In this document: piece after piece, positions 16,794 through 25,249 of the stretch | Numbering within the stretch: the first letter of the stretch is position 1 | Layout of the letters: each line of letters begins with the position of its first letter | Assembly: GCA_947259575.1 (NCBI GenBank) | Contig: CAMYMU010000049.1 | Coordinates: forward strand, 24,559-88,558 | From: an uncultured Ectothiorhodospiraceae bacterium | Lineage (GTDB): Bacteria > Pseudomonadota > Gammaproteobacteria > UBA6429 > Thiohalophilaceae | DNA length: 64,000 nucleotides | Direction: 5' to 3' | The notes under the pieces: model-generated | What the model saw: the letters and a program-made list of their open reading frames with translations, nothing else | The model's database searches: none | What the model was told of the DNA's origin: nothing | Program-made: the position numbers and the translations under genes

Positions 16794-18548
16794 TTAACGT
16801 TGTCCTATTCGGTAGACTTCTCCATCGAATGTGGGCACCGATAGTACGAATGGGTCGGTTGGATAACACAGAGCCTGCTCTTCTAGTATACCCAGTGCAA
16901 TCTCTTCACCCATGCGCAGGCTGTCATAATAGTCAGCAAAATAATGGACTCCTGCCATATTTCTGCCAATGGAAATATTAGCCGCTAGCTTATTGAGCTC
17001 TCCTTCCAGGGTCAGGAATGCATTCCCGGTGTCATCAACCAGGTTTGCACCTGTAGCATCAGGCGTATATTCCACAGCAATATCACCTGACTGATATCGA
17101 GCAAAAATATCTTTATCAACACCGCCATCATCTCTACGAACAAAGATACAACTGGTATCAAAGAAAGCCTTGAGAATCGTAATACACGCACCTGCCACAG
17201 TCGCATGGCCTGCACCATACGATGGATGCATCGGTGAACCTTCCTGAAATGCCATGGGTAACAATGCGCTTGCACCACCATTAGCAGTCATGATTTCTGT
17301 CACGGTAGGGTTGATGGCGCTAGCAAGATCACTGAAGCCATTACCCACGCTTGGGAAGGTTGTTTCAATATCGCTTGCCTGGTGGATACGAGCAGCTAAG
17401 GCTTCCGGGCGAAGTCTCAAGTGATTATTAAATTTCTGATAACGCACGGCCTTGAGCGCACGTGTAGCGACTTCTGTGACCAATTTAAGAATATGCGGCC
17501 CGCCATACAAGGCAAATCCAGCTGCCTGACGAGGATGTCTTTCGAGAGAGAGGTTAGCATTAACATCCAGACTGTTAAGGAATAGCTCACCTTGCCCTGA
17601 TAGTTTGGCAAATCCTGGATCAAAGGGTGTACCCATCGATAACAGGATTAAACATGCGTTTAAATAAGCCTCGTAGAGTGCATCATCGTGCACATAGGTA
17701 GCAAGATCACGAGGGAAGGTAATGAAGCGTCTGTCACCCGATGGATCAAAAAGTGTATTGTTATCACGCAGGTCTACACCATTTTGTGCTTGCAACCAGG
17801 TGTTCCAGTCGGTTAGATAATCCTGACTAGCGGCAACAGGTACGCGTTGATCAATTTGTAATGCACCATATTGAATCTTGCCGTGAGCAACACCGGGGTC
17901 CGAAGGTTGATCGTTGCCAATTAACATAAACTGTGAAAGGTAGGGACCCACTTCCACACCAGGTGATGAACCACGAAACAATGTTTGTGGTGTAAGATCG
18001 CCATTAACGTTTATACGTGGGCGACCCTCATCTCCGGTGATGGCGTAATCAATGTTATTCAAGCGAGTGACTGCATCCTGTACAGAGGCATTTGCTGTTG
18101 CATCGTTGAATTCAGTTAGCGGGACATCGCGTAAAAGCGCTAGTTCGTATACCTCTGCCATTTCATATGCCAGTTCCATTGAACCTAGCGCGGGTGCTGG
18201 TGCCATTGTAACGGCCTGTGGATCAGGGCCTTGTAGTTCATATACAAGCCCTGCCGTCGGTGCCTCCCATGCACGTTGCTTGTTACGCGATGGGCTTACT
18301 GAGGTCGTAAAAGAATCGATATACCCTTCATCGATTGCAGTGCGGAATGATTCAAAGTCCTGCGGATTTGTAATTAGCCCCGTGTCATGATCATGTTCGA
18401 GACCCTTGGTAAAATTCATTGCGTAATTAGCACTAGCATAGCGTTGTTCATCACCATTTGCCTGATGAGTTATATTTGGCCGATCAGCGGCTAACTTTGC
18501 AGCCGATGCTCTAACATTCGATGATTCTTCTCGACGGTAGTCACTCAT
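16794..18548 (-). CDS. Vanadium-dependent haloperoxidase
   Basis: The 584-residue product matches the algal/cyanobacterial/bacterial vanadium bromoperoxidase group in length and motifs. The vanadate pocket is readable: Lys372 and Arg380 in KFNNHLRLR, Gly447-His448 in PSYGAGHATVAGA, Arg529 and His535 in SIGRNMAGVHYFADY. The position matching the pocket Ser of Corallina enzymes is Ala446. It oxidises halides with H2O2 to hypohalous acid. No signal peptide is present, so it is predicted cytosolic. AGGAGAT precedes the ATG. The gene stands alone, with a palindromic repeat just 3' of it. Confidence 0.93.
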   Translation of the reverse strand: MSDYRREESSNVRASAAKLAADRPNITHQANGDEQRYASANYAMNFTKGLEHDHDTGLITNPQDFESFRTAIDEGYIDSFTTSVSPSRNKQRAWEAPTAGLVYELQGPDPQAVTMAPAPALGSMELAYEMAEVYELALLRDVPLTEFNDATANASVQDAVTRLNNIDYAITGDEGRPRINVNGDLTPQTLFRGSSPGVEVGPYLSQFMLIGNDQPSDPGVAHGKIQYGALQIDQRVPVAASQDYLTDWNTWLQAQNGVDLRDNNTLFDPSGDRRFITFPRDLATYVHDDALYEAYLNACLILLSMGTPFDPGFAKLSGQGELFLNSLDVNANLSLERHPRQAAGFALYGGPHILKLVTEVATRALKAVRYQKFNNHLRLRPEALAARIHQASDIETTFPSVGNGFSDLASAINPTVTEIMTANGGASALLPMAFQEGSPMHPSYGAGHATVAGACITILKAFFDTSCIFVRRDDGGVDKDIFARYQSGDIAVEYTPDATGANLVDDTGNAFLTLEGELNKLAANISIGRNMAGVHYFADYYDSLRMGEEIALGILEEQALCYPTDPFVLSVPTFDGEVYRIGQR

Positions 18549-18995
18549 AACTATCTCCTTCTAAAAACCAAAAAAACTAAAAACTATAGATCCTGATAAA
18601 TCAGTAATCGAATTGGCGCTTAAGTAAGAGTATTTTATGAATGAGTGGCTTACAGATAACTCACATTAATCATAAGAAAACGCGGCGGAGCGAGGCGATC
18701 ACAGCTAATGAATCCCCATCGCGATATTAAATATTTTAGGTGCCTGGTCTGGTATTTTATGGTTTGCTGCTCTTATTTGGGCGGTATACAATTTTGAAAA
18801 AGAACCCAAGTCACAATAAGAAAAGAGCGTAAATAACTATTTTTCAAATAGAATCAGACTCGAATATGCAAGATAACTGCTCACTGCCCCCTTTGAAGTC
18901 AATTATTAAGTAATCGGGTAAATTCATCTAAGTATAATTCTCTATCTGCTGTTCATATCTTAAATTAATCAGGTAGTTATAGAGGAGCTGTTTTT
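18549..18995. other. Intergenic region with a membrane-peptide remnant
   Basis: Between the haloperoxidase start and a pseudogene. An in-frame stretch at 18721-18819 encodes one hydrophobic helix (GAWSGILWFAALIWAVYNFE) followed by KEPKSQ-stop, but it has no start codon after the preceding stop at 18709. It may be the tail of a lost small membrane protein. Nothing else is supported. Confidence 0.35.
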
Positions 18996-19120
18996 ATGCC
19001 ATATCATAATAATTGGGAAGAAAATGGCTTATTGAGAATTTTTAGTACAATTCCAGCTGCGAAGAAGTTTTAGACTCAAATTTGTCAATCCAAAGTGATT
19101 CGTGTTTCGATGATATTTAA
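18996..19120 (+). pseudogene. Frameshifted, truncated remnant of a conserved MPY(x)WEE-type protein
   Basis: A good ribosome site (GAGGAG) precedes an ATG encoding MPYHNNWEENGLLRIFSTIP, which stops at 19073. In the +2 frame the sequence continues as CEEVLDSNLSIQSDSCFDDI before a stop at 19120. Joined, the two pieces match the pattern I recall for a conserved family beginning MPYxxxWEExGxxRxFxG, then GEEILxSNxxxxxDPRFD. So a frameshift plus 3' loss has destroyed the gene. The family is of unknown function. Confidence 0.65.
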
Positions 19121-19231
19121 TTAAATTCTGCTGAATAGAGCTGTGCATATAGTCGTACCACCACTATCATATGTTGTAGTGATGAGCACTATTAAAGTAT
19201 TAGCAAAAGACTATACATAGGAGGCTTGATC

Positions 19232-19852
19232 ATGGTCACTCAACCCGAGCTTGCCGATACCATTCTCGACACTGCCCTTCAGTTGGCTGAGGCACAGTCT
19301 TGGGAACAACTACACTTGCAGGAAATCGCCAAAGAGTTGGAAATCAGCCTGGATCAGATTCGACGGCATTATGCGCAAAAAGATGATCTGGTCGAGGCCT
19401 GGTTCGATCGAGCCGATAGCATAATGTTACAAGCTGCGGCTTCACCTGACATCATAAATTTGAGCATGCGCGAGCGCCTGCATCATATTATCATCAGCTG
19501 GCTAGATGCATTAGCCACGCATCATAGGGTAACCCGCGATATGTTGCTGTATAAATTGGAACCGGCTCATATTCATTTGCAATTACAAGGCATTCTGCGC
19601 GTTAGCCGCACAGTACAGTGGATCCGTGAAGCCGCACAGCAAGACTCGACACACCTACGCCGCATAATCGAAGAGATTGGACTCACGTCGATTTATCTCG
19701 CCACCTTCACGTTTTGGATGAATGATCGCTCTGAACAACAACAACGTACTCGCACGTTTCTGGAACATCGACTACAAGAAGCAGAAACCCTGGCCAATAA
19801 ACTTCCAGGTTTTAATCCAATGCCAAAGACAAAATCTAACGTGACTACCTAA
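19232..19852 (+). CDS. TetR-family-like transcriptional regulator
   Basis: The ATG at 19232 follows GGAGG with ideal spacing. The 206-residue product has an N-terminal helix-turn-helix of TetR type (about 20-60: LHLQEIAKELEISLDQIRRHYAQKDDLVEAWF) and a helical ligand-binding and dimer domain. The recognition helix is atypical (DQIRRHYAQKDD), giving some resemblance to COQ9-like TetR folds. A weak inverted repeat, CACTA...TAGTG, lies at 19162-19181 in its own promoter and could be an operator. It is 8 bp upstream of a membrane hydrolase gene, so both are probably one unit. Confidence 0.75.
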   Translation: MVTQPELADTILDTALQLAEAQSWEQLHLQEIAKELEISLDQIRRHYAQKDDLVEAWFDRADSIMLQAAASPDIINLSMRERLHHIIISWLDALATHHRVTRDMLLYKLEPAHIHLQLQGILRVSRTVQWIREAAQQDSTHLRRIIEEIGLTSIYLATFTFWMNDRSEQQQRTRTFLEHRLQEAETLANKLPGFNPMPKTKSNVTT

Positions 19853-19860
19853 TCACTAAG

Positions 19861-20919
19861 ATGGATACCATTACCCATGCCTTGATTGGCGCCGTAACTG
19901 CCCGAGCCACAACACCGAAACACATTAACCACGAACACATAACAATCCGAGCACGTATGACCGTCGGGGGGATCGCCGCGGCCTTTCCTGACACCGATTA
20001 CGTCACTATGTTGATCAATCCGCTATCATTCATCGCGGACTGGCATCGCGCGGAGACACACTCTTTGGTCATATTACCGATATGGGCCTTGCTGTTAGGT
20101 GTCGTCTTTGCGTATTTAACCCGTCACAAAACACAATGGCGTGAATGTGTTTTAATCTGCGCCCTGAGTATCTGCACCCATATCCTGACGGATCTAATCA
20201 CCAGTTGGGGTACTCAGATTTTTGCACCAATTTCTGATTTTGCACCCGCATTAGGTATTACTTTTGTCATTGACCCAATCTTTACCCTGATTATTGCTAC
20301 AGCCTTGTTATTCGCTATATTCAAACACTCGCGTCTCATCGCTCGGACAGGATTAGTAGTGCTGGTAAGTTATATTGCTCTACAAGCTGTATTGAAACAA
20401 CAGGCGGAGAATATCGCTGAGGCATACATAAAAAAAGAAAAGTTGACGTCAGCGCATGTGTTTGCAATGCCACAACCGGTTTCGCCATTTAATTGGAAGT
20501 TAATCGTCGCCACCAACAATCAATACCGTCTAGCCTATGTCAATTTAGTTGCAAAAAAAGACTCACCTTTACCTGACGAAAAAACTGCCGGGTTTTGGGA
20601 TTTGCCTGATTTCTATCAACATGCAAATAATTTAACTTGGTATCGCTATCGACTTTATAACGATGACCTCAACAGTAAAATTGCCTGGATACATCCTCGC
20701 TTCGAGCGTTATCGACGTTTTGCCCGATATCCAGCATTGTATCGCATTGATAAATTAGAAAACGATCACTGTTTTTGGTTTATGGATCTGCGCTTTACTT
20801 TACCTACATCCACTCCCCCTTTCCGCTATGGGATGTGTAAATTTGGTAAGCAGGATTGGCAACCCTATCGACTGAAACGATTCACACAGGATGAACGTGA
20901 AGCAGTGGACTATCCATAA
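19861..20919 (+). CDS. YdjM-like membrane-bound metal-dependent hydrolase
   Basis: The 352-residue product starts with MDTITHALIGAVTA, has FPDTDYV and a HRAETHS motif, and continues with several transmembrane segments and HILTDLITSWGT. This His/Asp set is typical of the DUF457/YdjM family of inner-membrane metal-dependent hydrolases. The C-terminal 150 residues are soluble (probably periplasmic). The biological substrate is unknown. It follows the TetR gene by 8 bp and is probably controlled by it. Confidence 0.8.
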   Translation: MDTITHALIGAVTARATTPKHINHEHITIRARMTVGGIAAAFPDTDYVTMLINPLSFIADWHRAETHSLVILPIWALLLGVVFAYLTRHKTQWRECVLICALSICTHILTDLITSWGTQIFAPISDFAPALGITFVIDPIFTLIIATALLFAIFKHSRLIARTGLVVLVSYIALQAVLKQQAENIAEAYIKKEKLTSAHVFAMPQPVSPFNWKLIVATNNQYRLAYVNLVAKKDSPLPDEKTAGFWDLPDFYQHANNLTWYRYRLYNDDLNSKIAWIHPRFERYRRFARYPALYRIDKLENDHCFWFMDLRFTLPTSTPPFRYGMCKFGKQDWQPYRLKRFTQDEREAVDYP

Positions 20920-21267
20920 GAAAGCTTTGTTCGTTCAACTTATTATGCACTTTTCCCTACAATCAAAGGTGGCAAAGTGAAAATAAACAATAATTTTTCT
21001 TATATCAATTCATTCGTATTTTTTATTATTAACTGAATCTATACCCAGACTCCGAAAGCACATAATCAAAAGGATATCAGCAAGCGCGCAGAATAATTAG
21101 TATCACTTTTTAAGTGGTGATTTTTACCGAGTATCACATATTATTTTTTTCTATTTCTGTAAGCCATCAAACACGACTACAATTATATAGTAGTATTGCG
21201 ATATCTCTCTCGTCACATCAGCCGCAGTTAAATGGATGCACTAAAAATCTGTACTAATGGAATAATC
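20920..21267. other. Intergenic region, AT-rich
   Basis: 348 bp upstream of the DUF4426 gene. A small hairpin around TATCACTTTTTAAGTGGTGA (about 21101-21120) is visible. No gene or repeat copy is recognised; the promoter of the next gene presumably lies here. Confidence 0.35.
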
Positions 21268-21732
21268 ATGAAGCTAACCATCCAATATCTTGTTCTTACA
21301 GTTTTATGTTTTTACAGCTCGCAAGTGATACTTGCGATAAACTACTCTGCTAAAAATGAAATTCATTTCGATAATTACATAATTTACTACAATACCTTCC
21401 CCAGCATATCGCTTGAACCACGTATAGCCAGCGCTGTGGGAATCAAACGCTCATCATCACGTAATGTTCTGACTATTGTGGTTAAAAGGCGGCTACCTGG
21501 TAGACATTCAGAGCAATCAGTCAAGGCCAATATTTCAGGTCGCGTCTACACGCTAATGGGGCATGTACGAGAAATAACGCTGCAAGAAGTCAAGGATGGC
21601 GATGCGATCTACTATGTTGGTGACTTTACTGCGCTGGATAGAGAAAATTTCACATTCAAACTTTCAGTACAACCTGAAGGTGTTAATTACTCAAAAGATT
21701 TTGAGTTTAAACGCGGGTTGTATTCTCACTAG
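21268..21732 (+). CDS. DUF4426-family secreted protein
   Basis: The start at 21268 (MKLTIQYLV) gives a clean signal peptide; a longer in-frame start 36 bp upstream would not. The 154-residue product has NEIHFDNYIIYYNTFPSISLEPRIASAVGIKRS followed by a beta-rich domain ending in FTFKLSVQPEG, the pattern of DUF4426 proteins found in gammaproteobacteria. They are periplasmic and of unknown function. The gene stands alone. Confidence 0.75.
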   Translation: MKLTIQYLVLTVLCFYSSQVILAINYSAKNEIHFDNYIIYYNTFPSISLEPRIASAVGIKRSSSRNVLTIVVKRRLPGRHSEQSVKANISGRVYTLMGHVREITLQEVKDGDAIYYVGDFTALDRENFTFKLSVQPEGVNYSKDFEFKRGLYSH

Positions 21733-21978
21733 GAAATAAATCATCATTGTAGACAAAAACCAGACATTTTTTCCGATAGCGACAAATGGAGCGCTGGTAA
21801 ATGAGTAGCATGTAGCTATACCACCGCTGCCTTTACTTAATAACCCTTCAATTTCAATTTTATTCCGCGATTTTTCCTATTTTACATTAAAAATAGTTGA
21901 ATAAATTTGTCTATAATAACGGTATCTCTTGGTGAATTTTCTTTTACCAATACACCACCAGCACGATAGGAGGTCACC

Positions 21979-22200
21979 ATGTTATTAAAAAACAAAGCGA
22001 ATGATCATATGGTCGACGTCGTAAATTTCGATGACCTAATTAATCTTAATCTTGATGAAATTTACGTACGTTATCAAGAAGGTGAAGAACAGCAAGATCC
22101 AGAAAGAATTAATAAGGCCAACCTGGTTTTTCTATCTGGTGAAGCGTTACCGCGCTGCTGGACTGATTCCCATTACCGCGACAATGAGATAAGACGATAA
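21979..22200 (+). CDS. Small conserved acidic protein
   Basis: AGGAGG with perfect spacing precedes the ATG. The 73-residue product (MLLKNKANDHMVDVVNFDDL, then EEQQDPERINKANLVFLSGEALPRCW) resembles short uncharacterised gammaproteobacterial proteins whose ending has the pattern LVFLSGEALPRCWxDxHYR. No domain, signal or membrane segment is present. It heads a run of small genes with strong ribosome sites, part of which has decayed. Confidence 0.7.
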   Translation: MLLKNKANDHMVDVVNFDDLINLNLDEIYVRYQEGEEQQDPERINKANLVFLSGEALPRCWTDSHYRDNEIRR

Positions 22201-22342
22201 GTATATTTGATATTAAAATAATTTATTCTACGTAGATAGATAAAACGTTGATTAATATTTTTTATCGTTTTTTCTCCTATGTTTAAAATGCAGCTGTATT
22301 TATGAAAATCACCCTATTCAAGCTTAGTATTTAGGAGGCAGC

Positions 22343-22678
22343 ATGCAAGTAAAAGAACTAATTAACGAATGGGCCAGTACCGTACAAATTGAGGAACCCG
22401 TGATGAGCATGAAGCTTCATTTGCCACTGGAACTCAGCGCCCACCTTATGGCACTCAAAGATCTGTATCCTGGTCGTACCCTAAAGCAGATTCTAGTTGA
22501 TCTATTGACTGCGGCTGTTGATGAGTTAGAAGAGACAATGCCCTATCTGCAAGGTGAAAATATTATTGCTGAGGATGAATACGGTGATCCAATATATCAG
22601 GATATGGGCTTGACTCCACGTTTTCTGGAACTTACGCAACGTTACCGTGATAAGTTCAAGCACAATCAAAGGGGATGA
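22343..22678 (+). CDS. Small conserved protein, sometimes annotated as pilin-assembly or pili-tip component
   Basis: AGGAGG precedes the ATG. The 111-residue product has LHLPLELSAHLMALKDLYPG then TLKQILVDLLTAAVDELEETMPYLQG, followed by EYGDPIYQDMGLTPRFLELT. This layout matches small pseudomonad and gammaproteobacterial proteins that carry that annotation without experimental support. It lacks a signal or membrane segment. The N-terminal half could be a ribbon-helix-helix-like dimer. The function is unknown. Confidence 0.65.
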   Translation: MQVKELINEWASTVQIEEPVMSMKLHLPLELSAHLMALKDLYPGRTLKQILVDLLTAAVDELEETMPYLQGENIIAEDEYGDPIYQDMGLTPRFLELTQRYRDKFKHNQRG

Positions 22679-22736
22679 TGGACTCACGTTAATGCATTCT
22701 TACCTATTTCAATTACAGTGGTAGGAGGATATACCC

Positions 22737-22907
22737 ATGGAAGCTGTGTTTGAACAACTAGACTTACCGCCGCTGGATGAAGATGGCCTAATACTAAACC
22801 CGAAAGATTGGAATGAGTCGATCGCAGAAGAAATGGCCCAGGTGGTTGGTATAAAAACATTGAGCCAGGATCATTGGCTCGTCATTAATGCCTTGCGTGA
22901 CTATTAA
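22737..22907 (+). pseudogene. Truncated TusE/DsrC-like sulfur relay protein
   Basis: AGGAGG precedes an ATG opening a 56-codon frame. The product (LDEDGLILNPKDWNESIAEE, then LSQDHWLVINALRDY) matches the N-terminal half of TusE/DsrC proteins, which are about 105-110 residues and carry their sulfur-accepting Cys at the C-terminus. The frame stops right after LRDY. A stretch at 22963-23037 encoding AWRVAGLPNPGEEAKSYLSDM may be the detached C-terminal remnant. The protein as it stands cannot carry persulfide, so it is probably dead or repurposed. Confidence 0.6.
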
Positions 22908-23139
22908 TATATGTCGCTCATATGATAAGGATGGACTATGGGTACACAATTTGTTTGCTACGTGTCTTAACGCATGGCGTGTTGCTGGTTTGCCTAATCC
23001 AGGTGAAGAAGCGAAGTCTTACTTGAGCGATATGTAAGATGGTAGCGCGTTAATTCCACACGCGATTGTGGGACCAATGCCGCGATTCTTGCAATGAAAT
23101 CGTGGGGTTCAAAGTTGACGTGGGTCTTACCATAACGAT

Positions 23140-23663
23140 ATGGCGTACATGACAAGAGAATTGGCCTCACTTAAAGTAGCGCATAAATGTATTGCTGCTT
23201 ATACAGGTGTGTTAGATAAGGCTGAGGTAGTCAGGCAACTGATCTGTCTCTGGATGAGGCGTTAGATTTTGTCTCTGGTTTCACTCATACTCTTTGTGAT
23301 GACTTGGAGGCTGCAGCTATGTCGCTAGCCAGTCGCTGTCAGTCAACCGTCTGGATTCTAGAACCTTTCATTCCAATCAATCCTGACTTTTTCAGTGAGT
23401 TTCGCTTTGAAGAACGTATATCTAAAAAGTCGATAATGGACGCGGCAATGAGCCAGCAGGCCTTTGATGCTATGACCATGGCAGCCTATGGTGGCGCAGT
23501 GCGTTCTTTATGGATGGCACTCAAAGAAAAGAAAAAACAGGATCCAAGTGATTTACTCGATGAAATGGATGAAATCATGATGTCCGGCGCTAAAGAAGGA
23601 CTAGAGCTTGCGCAAAAAGAGCTGCGCAAGGCATCCAAGCAAGTAGAGAAAATACTTAAGTAA
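23140..23663 (+). pseudogene. Frameshifted gene of unknown family
   Basis: Coding sense begins at 23140 (MAYMTRELASLKVAHKCIAA ... DKAEVVRQ), shifts by one base near 23239 and continues as ATDLSLDEALDFVSGFTHTL and onward without a stop to 23663. The 3' part alone gives a frame of 115-119 codons from 23304 or 23319, ending in a Lys-rich coiled coil (EGLELAQKELRKASKQVEKI). Because the upstream fragment continues the same protein, I call it broken; the 3' part could still be translated, since GGAGG lies before ATG 23319. No family is recognised. Confidence 0.55.
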
Positions 23664-23679
23664 GACTGTTATTAGCATC

Positions 23680-23710
23680 GGGATCAGAGTAAATATTTTA
23701 CTCTGATCCC
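23680..23710. repeat. Perfect palindrome of the GGGATCAGAGTAAA family, terminator-like
   Basis: GGGATCAGAGTAAA and its complement TTTACTCTGATCCC form an almost loop-less 31-bp inverted repeat 16 bp after the pseudogene stop. This is the most complete palindromic form of the repeat that recurs across the window. Confidence 0.8.
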
Positions 23711-23793
23711 ATTTATTCGATACCTGATAGCAACAATGCCCAAACAGGTAACAAGAGGGGGTTGTATGGTGTTATGAGTGTTTACTCTGTCTG

Positions 23794-24159
23794 CTACCGA
23801 TCCCTCAACGATCTGGCGTGTACTGAAAGAGATTGATGATTAGGACAGAAACTCATATCCTTTTCCGGCACTCCTTTTTCCAGACAACCATCGCAAACAT
23901 CTAACTCTGTACATCCACGACAGGTCGACACATGTCTGTTTATATCATTCACCGGAACAGTCTGGATGTATTTCCACAGTGGAATTTTTAACACGTTCAG
24001 CATGTCACTCAAACGCAGATTTTTCACTATGTGAAGTAATTTCTGCCGTTTTTCGGTTTCATCAAAGACCCGGGGAGCCTCTTCATAACTCAGCATGAAG
24101 GCAACGGTGGCGATCAGAACAAGCACGCAGAAAACCACAATCAATGCATCGACAAACAT
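23794..24159 (-). CDS. DUF6455-like membrane-anchored Cys-rich protein
   Basis: The 121-residue product has one N-terminal transmembrane helix (5-25) and a soluble part with a Cys cluster, CRGCTELDVCDGCLE followed by FCPNH. The pattern resembles the DUF6455 signature (C-x2-C, C, then FCPNA). Such clusters may bind metal or an iron-sulfur centre; this is an inference. It is divergent from the cytochrome-like gene at 24376, with an FNR-like site between them. Confidence 0.6.
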   Translation of the reverse strand: MFVDALIVVFCVLVLIATVAFMLSYEEAPRVFDETEKRQKLLHIVKNLRLSDMLNVLKIPLWKYIQTVPVNDINRHVSTCRGCTELDVCDGCLEKGVPEKDMSFCPNHQSLSVHARSLRDR

Positions 24160-24221
24160 ATCGAAACCCTCATGAAAAATAGATATGCCTAAGAAACTAC
24201 TCTATTGTAAGGGTCAAAGTT

Positions 24222-24235
24222 ATGATACAGATCAA
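24222..24235. promoter_or_regulatory. FNR-like inverted repeat, low confidence
   Basis: ATGATACAGATCAA differs from the FNR consensus TTGAT-N4-ATCAA at one base. It sits between two divergent genes, 62 bp before the leftward start and 140 bp before the rightward one. The short motif may occur by chance. Confidence 0.25.
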
Positions 24236-24375
24236 AAAAAGCCTTGAAAACAGGAACCCAGAGAACGACAACACCCAAACAGGAAACACGTGGGTGATGA
24301 ATTTCAGTGGGGTTTGCATGGGAGGATAAAAGTTTTTACTCTAGCCTATATATTTAATTACCAGGAGATAACACT

Positions 24376-24933
24376 ATGTTAAGTCGTGGTTTAAAACGAA
24401 TCCTAAGTTTTACCGCCATTGTTTTCGTCATCTCACTGGTCTACTTCATCTACGTCTACCTTGCCTACCCCAAAGTTCCAGAACGTGAGACTTTCCTGAC
24501 CGAGATGGGAGAAGGTTTTGGTGAAATCGGGTTATGGCTGCTGCTTTTTATCTATGGCCGGACACTACTGAAAATACTGATTGGAAAAGGTAAGATAGCT
24601 CACCGCTTATTGCCAGACTATCACCCAACGTTGGATCTACCATTGTTAGAAAAGCTATTGGTTTTTCTAAATCGTACCCATGTCTATGTCGGTATCACTG
24701 CCGTGGCGGTCATTTTATTGCACATCGCCATGATGGGCGTCCCCATGCGGATTATGTTCTTTCCCGCTGTATTGGCGTTGGTGATCTGGCAAGGATTGTT
24801 TGGGCTGTTTCTTTCATGGCGCTATAGCCCAACAGAGCTAAAGAAATTTTCCTATCTGGTGCATGCCCAATTTGTCACAGGGATTATGATTGGTATCTTC
24901 GCCTTATTTGGTCACTTGCTAATTGACGACTAG
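24376..24933 (+). CDS. Cytochrome b561/ferric-reductase-like membrane protein
   Basis: The 185-residue product has about five transmembrane helices (9-30, 50-67, 95-117, 119-142, 155-180). His residues sit inside or at the ends of helices (NRTHVYVG, ILLHIAMMG, LVHAQFVTG, FGHLLI), a layout compatible with haem ligation as in cytochrome b561 or ferric-reductase-like domains. It is not a clear member of either family. CCAGGAGATA precedes the ATG. The redox role is inferred. Confidence 0.6.
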   Translation: MLSRGLKRILSFTAIVFVISLVYFIYVYLAYPKVPERETFLTEMGEGFGEIGLWLLLFIYGRTLLKILIGKGKIAHRLLPDYHPTLDLPLLEKLLVFLNRTHVYVGITAVAVILLHIAMMGVPMRIMFFPAVLALVIWQGLFGLFLSWRYSPTELKKFSYLVHAQFVTGIMIGIFALFGHLLIDD

Positions 24934-25249
24934 CAACATCATAATTTTTTACTGTTCATTCATGTAATAAAAATGATACTGGCTACCAGTATTCAACATA
25001 ACAAAGTCGAACGTGTCGCTGTCAGCTGTTTTCCCATTATCGGGAAACCAGCTGGAAGTACACATACCCCTATTAGTATCTCTGAGATATCAAAAAGCAT
25101 GGCCTGTCCCCTATTATCGACCACCTTTTGTAACTTCTTGTAATTAATAGCTTAAATGCTTCTTCGTTTTTCCGTAGTGCTTCCGTCGGGACTTCCCCAT
25201 GCAGTCTGGCTAATACTTCCTGAAACGAATCACTACAGAGGAACAAACC
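24934..25249. repeat. Intergenic region with hairpin and two repeat fragments
   Basis: A 13-bp stem with one mismatch (CAGCTGTTTTCCC with GGGAAACCAGCTG) lies at 25023-25054. It is immediately followed by GGAAGTACACATACCCC, a diverged copy of the GGAAGTATACCCCCT repeat, and by GGCCTGTCCCCTATTATCGA, a half copy of the GGGGACAGACCACG family at about 25101-25120. No gene is seen. Confidence 0.5.
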
